From Deltaproteobacteria bacterium (GTDB lineage: Bacteria; Myxococcota_A; UBA9160; JAFDET01), in contig JAFDET010000155.1 of the NCBI GenBank assembly GCA_019310195.1, positions 1 through 7,559 of the forward strand: a stretch of 7,559 nt of DNA, read 5' to 3'. Positions within the stretch are counted from its first letter, which is position 1. Each line of letters starts with the position of its first letter. The translations under genes and the position numbers were made by a program. The notes under the pieces were generated by a model. The model did not search any database and was not told the origin of the DNA. It saw nothing but the letters and a program-made list of their open reading frames with translations. Positions 1 to 6,026 of this stretch are shown here, one piece after another.

Positions 1-25
1 ACGGCCGCCGGTCGGGAGGGCTAGC

Positions 26-1264
26 TTGCCGCCCGAGCCGGATGTGCCGGTGATGGCGTCCGCGTCGAGGGGGGGGGTATCGATGGCAGACCGGCCTGCT
101 GGGCTCCGTGCAGCCGAGGCGAGCGACTGGGGGAGTGCCGCCGAGGCAGAGCCGCTCGGCGCCGGCGACCCCGCGCTTCGCCTGGCAACGCCCAGAGTGG
201 GTCTGGTCGAGGGAGACGGGGATCCCAACTGGGAGATCGCCGGCCTTCCCCTGGGTGAGCGAACCCGCCGGGCCCTGGCCGCCGTGGGCCTCGCGTCGGG
301 TCATGCCAATGGCTCGCGCCTGCTGGTGGCCGGCGACGCGCTGCTGGAGCCGGCGGCGATCGAGGCGCTGATGGCCCGATCCCACAGCCACGACGGGGCG
401 GTCGCCCCCGTCAACTGGCGCGGAGGTCTCGCGGCGCTGTGGGTGCCCGCCGACACGCCGGTGCCGAGCGATGCGGGCGGGCTGAGGGCGCTGGCCGAGC
501 GCTTCCGCTCATCCCAGCGCCTGCGGCTGGTGGACCCCGGCGAGGCCCGCTGCGAGCGGATCCGCAGCGTCGAGGACGCCGAACGGGTGCATGCGGAGAT
601 GCTGGCCTCGCTGCCCCAGCCGACCGACGGCTTCTTCGCGCGCTACTTCGACCGCCGGATCTCGATCCGCCTGTCGGTGGAGCTGGTGCGGAGGGGCGTC
701 GCTCCGAACCTGATCACCGGCGTGGCGACGGCCGTGGGCCTGCTGGGTGCGGCAATGCTCGCCTCCAGCCTGCACGGGCTCCAGGTGCTGGGCGCGCTGC
801 TTTTCGTGCTGTCGACGATCCTGGACGGCTGCGATGGCGAGGTGGCGCGCCTCTCCCTGCGCATGACCGAGCTGGGCCGCAAGCTGGACCTGATCGGCGA
901 CAACGTGGTCCACGTGGCCGTCTTCGTCGCCATCGGCCACCTGGCCCTGGGCTCGAACCCCGGCCTGCCCATGCTGGCCGCCGTGGGCGCGACCCTCTTC
1001 GGCGTCATGGCCGCCATCGTGGCGGGCTTCTGGTACCTGGGCTGGCTTGCACGCTCGGGCCGGCCGGAGGCGATCCTGCACCGCTACGAGGCCCTGCTGA
1101 GCCGGGACTGGGCCTACGTCGTGCTGCTGCTGGCGCTGGTGGGCCAGCTGCCCCTGCTGATCTGGGGAGCCGCCCTGGGGAGCAACGCGGTGGCCGCGGC
1201 GCTCCTGCTGCTGCGCGTAAAGCAGTGGCCGCCGCTTCCGTCTCGGGGACATTACCAGGATTGA
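26..1264 (+). CDS. CDP-alcohol phosphatidyltransferase with degenerate N-terminal nucleotidyltransferase-like region
   Basis: This is an integral membrane enzyme that should move a phospho-alcohol head group from a CDP-activated donor to an acceptor alcohol, as in phospholipid or di-inositol-phosphate synthesis. The catalytic signature D-x2-D-G-x2-A-R-x8-G-x3-D-x3-D is complete, with D267, D270, G271, A274, R275, G284, D288 and D292 (numbered from the TTG). Hydrophobic segments near residues 229-248, 252-266, 293-308, 316-340 and 362-397 fit the multi-helix fold. Residues about 57-190 have the general look of the nucleotidyltransferase half of IPCT/DIPPS-type bifunctional enzymes (GLPLGERTRRALAAVG, a VAGDALLEP stretch), but no G-x-G-x-R...PK nucleotide-binding signature is present, so that half is probably inactive. 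The start is uncertain. TTG at 26 has a good GGAGG at 15-19, ATG codons lie at 53 and 83, and the frame stays open to the left edge, so the gene may begin outside the window. The head-group substrate is unknown. Confidence 0.85.
   Translation: MPPEPDVPVMASASRGGVSMADRPAGLRAAEASDWGSAAEAEPLGAGDPALRLATPRVGLVEGDGDPNWEIAGLPLGERTRRALAAVGLASGHANGSRLLVAGDALLEPAAIEALMARSHSHDGAVAPVNWRGGLAALWVPADTPVPSDAGGLRALAERFRSSQRLRLVDPGEARCERIRSVEDAERVHAEMLASLPQPTDGFFARYFDRRISIRLSVELVRRGVAPNLITGVATAVGLLGAAMLASSLHGLQVLGALLFVLSTILDGCDGEVARLSLRMTELGRKLDLIGDNVVHVAVFVAIGHLALGSNPGLPMLAAVGATLFGVMAAIVAGFWYLGWLARSGRPEAILHRYEALLSRDWAYVVLLLALVGQLPLLIWGAALGSNAVAAALLLLRVKQWPPLPSRGHYQD
69..77 (+). repeat. Run of nine G near the start of the phosphatidyltransferase gene
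   Basis: Nine consecutive G follow a GA at 67-68. If translation begins at TTG 26 or ATG 53, the tract lies inside the coding region, and slippage would shift the frame. If it begins at ATG 83, the tract is the G-rich ribosome-binding region, ending 5 nt before the start. The tract itself is directly visible; a regulatory role is inference. Confidence 0.5.
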
Positions 1265-1289
1265 CCTGACTTGCTTCTGACCGTAAGAT
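1261..1289 (+). promoter_or_regulatory. Sigma70-like promoter before the radical SAM gene
   Basis: TTGACC at 1261-1266 matches the -35 consensus at 5 of 6 positions. It is separated by exactly 17 bp from TAAGAT at 1284-1289, which matches the -10 consensus at 4 of 6. The spot is unusually AT-rich for this window. A transcript starting near 1296 would have a leader of about 17 nt carrying GGAG at 1300-1303 and then the ATG at 1313. The -35 box overlaps the TGA stop (1262-1264) of the upstream gene. This suggests that the radical SAM, amine oxidase and MFS genes can be transcribed independently of the phosphatidyltransferase. It is a prediction from pattern only. Confidence 0.45.
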
Positions 1290-1312
1290 CCTGAGGTGCG
1301 GAGCCCCAGGCC

Positions 1313-2272
1313 ATGACCCACCCCGACCCCTTCCCGTCCCCCGACTCCGCGGCGAAAAGCCGTCCGGCCACGCCCCAGCCCGGTGCCCTGGGAGCCGGGC
1401 GTCTGACCCTGGATCCGCCGCCCCAGTACCCGGGCGCCATGGTGAACGTCACCAACCGCTGCAACCTGCGCTGCCAGCACTGCTTCGTGTTCCGGGACGG
1501 CAATCCCAACGAGCTCGAGGGCGAGATGAAGCCCGAGCGTGTCCTCTCCGAGCTGGAGCGCCTGCGCGACCGTCACGGAATCCGCAACATGCTGTGGATG
1601 GGCGGCGAGCCGATGCTCCGCTGGCGCATGCTGGAGAAGGGCCTGGCGCTCTTCGAGCGCAACACCATCACCACCAACGGAACGATCCCGCTCAAGGACT
1701 TCGGGCCCGACCTGATCTACGTGATCTCCCTCGACGGCCCGCGCGAGGTCAACGACCCGGTGCGCGGGGAGGGCGTCTTCGACCGCGTGATGAAGACCGT
1801 GGCCGCCATCCCGGATGGCTTCCGGCCGACGGTGATGGTGCAGTGTGTGCTGCACCGCGAGAACCAGGACCGCCTGGAGGAGCTGGTGCACGAGCTTCGG
1901 CCCACACGCGTCCAGGGGCTGACCTTCAGCTTCTACGTGCCGCGCGCCGGTGAGGTGTCGCCCCGGTCCTGGGAGAGCGTCGAGGAGCGCGAGGCGGCCA
2001 TCGACATCGTCTTCGAGCTGAAGCGCCGCTACCCGGACTTCATCTGGAACTCGACCCGCAGCCTGGATCTGCTGCGGCCGGCCACCGCCAGGCTGGTCAC
2101 CGACCACTGCCCCATGCAGCAGATCATGCTGCCCCTCTACATCGAAGGGGATCACTTCACCACGCCGTTCTGCTGCTACGGAAACGACGTGGACTGCAAT
2201 CGCTGCGGCGCCTGGGGCGTTTTCTCCATGGCTGCCAAGATGCCCGGCCCCTGGGACTCCGTGGCTGCCTGA
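1313..2272 (+). CDS. Radical SAM protein with Cys-rich C-terminal tail
   Basis: This is a radical S-adenosylmethionine enzyme of 319 residues, expected in the cytoplasm. The [4Fe-4S]-binding C-x3-C-x2-C is at C50, C54 and C57, within NRCNLRCQHC. Other family landmarks follow in order: the SAM-contacting GGEP at 97-100, TTNGT at 120-124, and SLDGP at 139-143 with a downstream VRGEGVF segment, a pattern common in peptide- and protein-modifying radical SAM enzymes. The C-terminal region has further cysteines at 266, 287, 288, 295 and 298 (CCYG, then DCNRCG). These could bind an auxiliary cluster as in SPASM/twitch enzymes, although the full spacing of a SPASM domain is not evident. The ATG at 1313 has GGAG at 1300-1303; an internal ATG at 1439 lies too close to the cluster motif. 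The gene is 82 nt upstream of the amine oxidase fusion and probably co-transcribed with it. The reaction and substrate cannot be told from sequence. Confidence 0.88.
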   Translation: MTHPDPFPSPDSAAKSRPATPQPGALGAGRLTLDPPPQYPGAMVNVTNRCNLRCQHCFVFRDGNPNELEGEMKPERVLSELERLRDRHGIRNMLWMGGEPMLRWRMLEKGLALFERNTITTNGTIPLKDFGPDLIYVISLDGPREVNDPVRGEGVFDRVMKTVAAIPDGFRPTVMVQCVLHRENQDRLEELVHELRPTRVQGLTFSFYVPRAGEVSPRSWESVEEREAAIDIVFELKRRYPDFIWNSTRSLDLLRPATARLVTDHCPMQQIMLPLYIEGDHFTTPFCCYGNDVDCNRCGAWGVFSMAAKMPGPWDSVAA

Positions 2273-2279
2273 GCCACCG

Positions 2280-2300
2280 CCGGCGCGGGTCTGACGCCGG
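2280..2300 (+). other. Small GC hairpin between the radical SAM and amine oxidase genes
   Basis: CCGGCG at 2280-2285 pairs with CGCCGG at 2295-2300 across a 9-nt loop, just after the radical SAM stop. No T-rich run follows, so it does not look like an intrinsic terminator. It could be an mRNA stability or attenuation element, or chance in GC-rich DNA. The remaining intergenic bases carry a G-rich ribosome-binding site (GGGGGA, 2345-2350) four bases before the next ATG. Confidence 0.2.
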
Positions 2301-2354
2301 TCATACCCCCGCTGCCCCCGCCTCTGCGAGCCTGGGAGGCCGACGGGGGACGCC

Positions 2355-4178
2355 ATGAGTCGAACGCAGCCCGGCGCCGCCAGCCGGCGGACCTTCCTGA
2401 AAGTGGTGGGCGGTGCGGTGGGAGCCGCCGCGCTTCCCCTGAGCCGGGCCGCCAGCGGCCAGGTCGGGGATCCCCACGCGTACGACGTGGTCGTAATCGG
2501 CGGCGGCTTCGCCGGCGTCAGCGCGGCCCGCGAGCTTCGCCACGCGGGGCTGCATACCCTGCTGCTGGAGGCCCGCAACCGCCTCGGCGGCCGCACCTTC
2601 ACCGCCAGGATCGGCGACGAGCTATTCGACCTGGGGGGAACCTGGGTCCACTCCAGCCAGCCCCACGTCTTCGCCGAGGTGAACCGCTACGGGCTGGAGC
2701 TGGTCGAGACGCCCGGCGCCATCCCCGAGCTGCTGCTCTGGTGGGACGGAGAGCGGGCGCGGGAGGCCGGCGTGCGCGAGTGGGCGCCCCTGCTCAAGGA
2801 GGCCTTCTGCGCGCCCGACGGCGGAGTGCCCGAAGCCCCCATGTCGGTGTTGAAGGGCTACGCCCTGCTCTCGCGGCAGATGTCCGAGTTCCACGCCGGG
2901 GCCGCCGCCGCCTTCCCGCGCCCCTTCGATCCCTTCTTCGCCGACACCTGGCAGGAAGCCGACGCGCTCTCGGTTCGCGACCGCCTGGACCAGCTGGGCC
3001 TCTCGGACGCGCGCCGCGGCCTGTTGGAAGGTGTCCTGGGCGCCAGCGCGCACGGGGACTTCGACCAGGCCAGCCTGCTGGAGATGCTGCGCTGGTGGTC
3101 GCTCTCGGGGTACGACCTGCAGCGCTACTCCGACAGCGTGGCCCGCTTCCGGCTGCGCGACGGGACCGTCAGCCTGATCGACGCCATGGTCGAGGACGGC
3201 CGCCCGGATGTGCGACTCGGCACGCCGGTCGCCCAGGTCGTCCAGGATGGAACCCAGGTCGTGGTCACCACGGAGCGCGGTGAGCGCATCCGCGCGCGGG
3301 CCGTCGTGGCTGCGTTGCCCATGAACGTGCTCGCGAAGATCCGCTTCACGCCGGAGCTTCACCCGGACAAGCTGGCGGCCTCCCGGGAGCGGCACGCCGG
3401 GGCCGGCATCAAGCTCTACGCGCGCGTGCGCGGCGAGCTTCCGCCCCTGGCGATCTTCGCCCCCGAGTCCGAGCCGCTCTCGTCGGTCTTCACCATGGGC
3501 GGAAGCAGCCACGGCACCGAGCTGGTGGCGTTCGGAACCGACCCGCGCCGCATCGACGCCCACAGCGCGGCCGCGGTCCAATCCTTCCTGCGCCGCTTCC
3601 TGCCGGACGTCGAGGTCAGCGACACGGTCGCCTACGACTGGCACTTGGATCCCTGGTCCCTCGGCACCTGGTGCGTCCTGCGCAAGGGACAGATGGGCAA
3701 GTACCTGGCGGCGCTGCGCGCGTCCCACGGCCGGGTGCACTTCGCCGGGGCCGACTGGGCCCTGGGCTGGCGGGGCTTCATCGACGGCGCCATCGAGAGC
3801 GGCATCCGGGTGGCGCAGCAGGTGGTCGCGCAGCTCGAAGACCGCGCCGAGCCGGCGGCGGCCGCCGCCTCGCCGGCCGCTGGCGCCGGCGAAGCCGCCC
3901 TGCGGCAGTGCGCGGTGTGTCACCCCACCGACGCCTCCGGCAAACCCGGTGTGGGGCCGAACCTGCGCGGCGTGCACGGACGCCCCGCCGCCAGCGACCC
4001 GGGCTACGCGTACTCCGAGGCGCTGCGCAGCCGCGGCGCCACCTGGAGCGACGCCGAGCTCGACGCCTTCCTCGCAGACCCGGCGGGCTACGCCCCGGGC
4101 ACCTGGATGCCGTTCGCCGGGATCCATGACCCGGACGAGCGCGCCGCGGTGATCCGCGTCCTGCGCGAGCTGAAGTGA
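2355..4178 (+). CDS. Tat-exported flavin amine oxidase/dehydrogenase fused to cytochrome c
   Basis: This 607-residue fusion is probably a periplasmic amine (or related) dehydrogenase. A Tat signal opens the protein: SRRTFLK at residues 10-16 followed by a hydrophobic stretch to about 28. The flavin amine oxidase domain spans about 42-495. It contains the FAD-binding GGGFAG at 49-54, the ribose-binding E72, the second flavin motif RLGGR at 76-80, GGTWVH at 94-99, a lysine at 353 in the place of the flavin-N5 lysine of monoamine oxidases, and the C-terminal GWRGF...DGA at 471-479. An Ala/Pro-rich linker (about 496-512) leads to a class I cytochrome c domain with heme motif CAVCH (C519, C522, H523), GPNLRGVHGR, and PGTWMPFAGI giving axial ligand M585. 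The 62-residue H-to-M spacing equals that of mitochondrial cytochrome c. Some amine-oxidase-family enzymes, such as nicotine oxidoreductase NicA2, are known to use a cytochrome c instead of oxygen, and this fusion suggests the same with a built-in acceptor. The substrate is unknown. The stop overlaps the transporter start. Confidence 0.93.
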   Translation: MSRTQPGAASRRTFLKVVGGAVGAAALPLSRAASGQVGDPHAYDVVVIGGGFAGVSAARELRHAGLHTLLLEARNRLGGRTFTARIGDELFDLGGTWVHSSQPHVFAEVNRYGLELVETPGAIPELLLWWDGERAREAGVREWAPLLKEAFCAPDGGVPEAPMSVLKGYALLSRQMSEFHAGAAAAFPRPFDPFFADTWQEADALSVRDRLDQLGLSDARRGLLEGVLGASAHGDFDQASLLEMLRWWSLSGYDLQRYSDSVARFRLRDGTVSLIDAMVEDGRPDVRLGTPVAQVVQDGTQVVVTTERGERIRARAVVAALPMNVLAKIRFTPELHPDKLAASRERHAGAGIKLYARVRGELPPLAIFAPESEPLSSVFTMGGSSHGTELVAFGTDPRRIDAHSAAAVQSFLRRFLPDVEVSDTVAYDWHLDPWSLGTWCVLRKGQMGKYLAALRASHGRVHFAGADWALGWRGFIDGAIESGIRVAQQVVAQLEDRAEPAAAAASPAAGAGEAALRQCAVCHPTDASGKPGVGPNLRGVHGRPAASDPGYAYSEALRSRGATWSDAELDAFLADPAGYAPGTWMPFAGIHDPDERAAVIRVLRELK

Positions 4179-5509
4179 AGCTCGGCCGCGGCGAGATCCT
4201 CAGCTACTCGCTCCCCGCACTGGGGACGTCGATGATCCTGGTGAGCGTCGCGCTCTACCTGCCCAACTTCTATACCGACGAGCTCGGGGTGTCGGCCGGG
4301 CTGCTGAGCTGGGTCTTCCTGCTGGGGCGGGTCTGGGACGCCGTGACCGACCCGCTCATGGGCTACGTCTCCGACCGCACGCGCAGTCGCTGGGGCCGGC
4401 GCAGGCCCTACTTCCTGCTCAGCGCGCTGCCCCTGTGGGCGGCCTTCTACCTGATCTGGGCGCCCAGCTCGGGCCTGTCTCCGACGGGCACCTTCCTGCA
4501 TCTGCTGATCTGCTACCTGGCTCTCTACACGTTCTGGACCGTCTTCTCGATCCCCTACCTGTCCCTCGGCATGGAGCTGACGTCCGACTACCACGAGCGC
4601 ACCCGGGTCTTCGGCGTGCGCCAGGCCTTCTACGTCGCGGGAACCGCGCTGGGTATGCTGGCGCCGGGTTTCTTTGCCAGCGGCATGGGCGGCAAGCAGG
4701 CCGGCTACTCCCTCATGGGTGCGATCTTCGGCGGGCTGATGGTGGTGCTGATCGGGATCGCGTTCCTGCGCATCCGCGAACGCGCGACCCCGTCGGAGCT
4801 GCACGGCTTTCCCTTCTTCGAAGGGCTTCGCGTCACCTTCCGCAACCGCGCCTTCCGGGTGCTGCTGTTCGTCTATCTCTTCAGCGTCGTCGGGGGAAGC
4901 TTCATCGCGCCGCTCTCGCTCTTCATGGCCAAGTACGTGATCCAGGCCGAGTGGGTGATGAAGTACGTGATGCTGGCTTATCTGGTGGGCTCGCTGGGCT
5001 CGATCCCGGTATGGCTGCGCCTCTCCCATCTGTACGGCAAGAAGAGGACCTGGACCTGGGCCTTGCTGCTGGCCACAGCGGGCTACGCGGCCTCGTACTC
5101 GTACCACGAGGGCACCTGGATCCGCTGGATCGTGCTGGCGGTGGTGGTCGGTGCCGGCAACGGCTGCACCATGACCCTGGGACCCGCGGTCTCGGCCGAC
5201 GTGATCGATTCGGACGAGCTGGAGACCGGCCGGCGCCGGGAGGGCGCCTTTGTGGGCGTGTGGTCCTTCGTGGACAAGGCCGCTGTGGGGCTGGCGGTGT
5301 TCGTGGGCCTTCAGGGGCTGGACGCCATCGGCTACGAGCCCAACGTGGACCAGAACGCCCAGGTGATCGGTGGGATGAAGTTCCTCTACTGTCTGCTGCC
5401 CGCGATCTTCCACCTGATCGCGCTGGTGATCCTCCAGCGCTTCCCAATCACGCCGGAAGTGTATGCCGAGATCCGCGCTCGGCTGGATGCGCGAAAGAGC
5501 GACGCGTAG
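4175..5509 (+). CDS. GPH/MelB-family MFS transporter
   Basis: This is a 12-helix inner-membrane secondary transporter of the glycoside-pentoside-hexuronide:cation symporter branch of the major facilitator superfamily, at a usual length of 444 residues. The N-terminal half carries the family signature R52-x2-D55-x3-D59-P, then the cytoplasmic loop MGYVSDRTRSRWGRRRP (62-78) and ELTSDYHERTR (134-144). D55 and D59 fall at the same numbers as the cation-site aspartates of Salmonella MelB. The third MelB aspartate (D124, in a DIP context) is replaced here by serine 125 in FSIP, so sodium coupling may differ. The GTG start at 4175 overlaps the TGA of the amine oxidase-cytochrome c gene (GTGA), which implies translational coupling and a shared pathway. 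The transporter could import or export the substrate or product of that enzyme. The GPH family also has members that move non-sugar molecules, so a sugar is not assured. Confidence 0.9.
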   Translation: MKLGRGEILSYSLPALGTSMILVSVALYLPNFYTDELGVSAGLLSWVFLLGRVWDAVTDPLMGYVSDRTRSRWGRRRPYFLLSALPLWAAFYLIWAPSSGLSPTGTFLHLLICYLALYTFWTVFSIPYLSLGMELTSDYHERTRVFGVRQAFYVAGTALGMLAPGFFASGMGGKQAGYSLMGAIFGGLMVVLIGIAFLRIRERATPSELHGFPFFEGLRVTFRNRAFRVLLFVYLFSVVGGSFIAPLSLFMAKYVIQAEWVMKYVMLAYLVGSLGSIPVWLRLSHLYGKKRTWTWALLLATAGYAASYSYHEGTWIRWIVLAVVVGAGNGCTMTLGPAVSADVIDSDELETGRRREGAFVGVWSFVDKAAVGLAVFVGLQGLDAIGYEPNVDQNAQVIGGMKFLYCLLPAIFHLIALVILQRFPITPEVYAEIRARLDARKSDA

Positions 5510-5543
5510 CCCGGCCTGCGCAGCGCGTTGAGGCCAGCCGGGC
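5509..5543 (+). other. Inverted repeat after the transporter gene
   Basis: GCCCGGC at 5509-5515 can pair with GCCGGGC at 5537-5543. An alternative stem, GGCCT (5513-5517) with AGGCC (5531-5535), competes with it. It lies directly after the transporter stop, so it may slow transcription between this operon and the next pair of genes. Only GTT follows the stem, not a T-run, so it is not a typical intrinsic terminator. The rest of this 100-nt gap shows no convincing promoter; TTGAGG at 5528-5533 lacks a good -10 partner. Confidence 0.25.
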
Positions 5544-5596
5544 GTTCCGGCACACTCCAGTGCGGCCGCGCTTGTCTTCCACCCTGCGGCGCTGGC

Positions 5597-5601
5597 AGGA
5601 G
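5597..5601 (+). promoter_or_regulatory. Strong ribosome-binding site for the NTF2-like gene
   Basis: AGGAG lies 8 nt before the ATG at 5610. This fixes the start of the 138-residue protein and is the clearest Shine-Dalgarno sequence in the right half of the window. The overlapping EBP-like gene downstream has no comparable site, which fits translational coupling. Confidence 0.6.
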
Positions 5602-5609
5602 TTCGCAGA

Positions 5610-6026
5610 ATGTCCGACGGCGTCCAGGCGTTCTTGACAGAGTGGCACCGCATCGTGTCGGAGAAGGATCTCGCGGCGCTCCCCAGCATGCTGGCGGAGG
5701 ACATCTCCATGGGTGCCCCGCCCTACTGGGCCAAGCTCCAGGGGCGCGATCTGGTGCGCCACCTTCTCGGCCTCGTCATCCACACCATCGAGGACTTCAC
5801 CTACCAGCGCGAGTGGCTGGATGGAAACGAGCTGGCTCTCGAGTTCACGGGTCACGTCGGCGAGGTCGATCTCCAGGGGATCGACCTGATCACCCTCGAC
5901 GAGCATTTCGCGATCCGGAACCTGGACGTGTTGATGCGTCCGGTGAATGGAGTCATCCGGCTGCGGGAAACGATCGCTCCCCAGATGGCCGAGTACCTGA
6001 GCCGAGGCGGCGGCTCCGTCGCATGA
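5610..6026 (+). CDS. NTF2/SnoaL-like domain protein
   Basis: This is a 138-residue soluble protein with the layout of the NTF2-like (SnoaL-like) cone fold. An N-terminal helix (FLTEWHRIVSEKDLAAL, 8-24) leads into AEDISM and QGRDLVRHLL (44-53), then strands with EFTGHVGEVDLQGIDLITLDE (78-98) and a C-terminal strand ending VLMRPVNG (107-114). No signal peptide or membrane segment is present. The fold includes ketosteroid isomerase and polyketide cyclases. However, the general-base aspartate of ketosteroid isomerase is not evident: the equivalent stretch reads SMGAPPYW, so that activity should not be assumed. A ligand-binding, cyclase or isomerase role are all possible. The start has a strong AGGAG. 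The TGA overlaps the ATG of the EBP-like membrane protein (ATGA), so the two are very likely made together and may act on the same lipid. The family call is fairly secure and the function unknown. Confidence 0.78.
   Translation: MSDGVQAFLTEWHRIVSEKDLAALPSMLAEDISMGAPPYWAKLQGRDLVRHLLGLVIHTIEDFTYQREWLDGNELALEFTGHVGEVDLQGIDLITLDEHFAIRNLDVLMRPVNGVIRLRETIAPQMAEYLSRGGGSVA

Noticed and set aside
1313..2272. Hopanoid-type radical SAM enzyme (HpnH), considered because of the nearby lipid-related genes
   Set aside because: The context around the cluster cysteines (NRCNLRCQHC) and the SLDGP and C-terminal Cys pattern resemble peptide- and protein-modifying radical SAM enzymes, not HpnH.
5509..5543. Intrinsic terminator after the transporter
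   Set aside because: The stem is GC-rich but no T-run follows, so I list it only as an inverted repeat.
509..5710. Three long minus-strand open frames (509-2602, 2622-4127, 4088-5710) opposite the main genes
   Set aside because: They lie antisense to genes with clear family motifs. Their translations are low-complexity Arg/Gly/Ala/His-rich sequence with no recognisable domain, as expected of GC-rich shadow frames.
5528..6022. Upstream extension of the EBP-like gene in the same frame
   Set aside because: The stretch overlaps the NTF2-like gene, translates to Arg/Pro-rich sequence unlike any EBP N-terminus, and the ATGA overlap gives a natural start at 6023.
5610..6026. True ketosteroid isomerase
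   Set aside because: Fold and length fit the superfamily, but the catalytic aspartate position is not evident and the sequence resembles generic SnoaL-like proteins.
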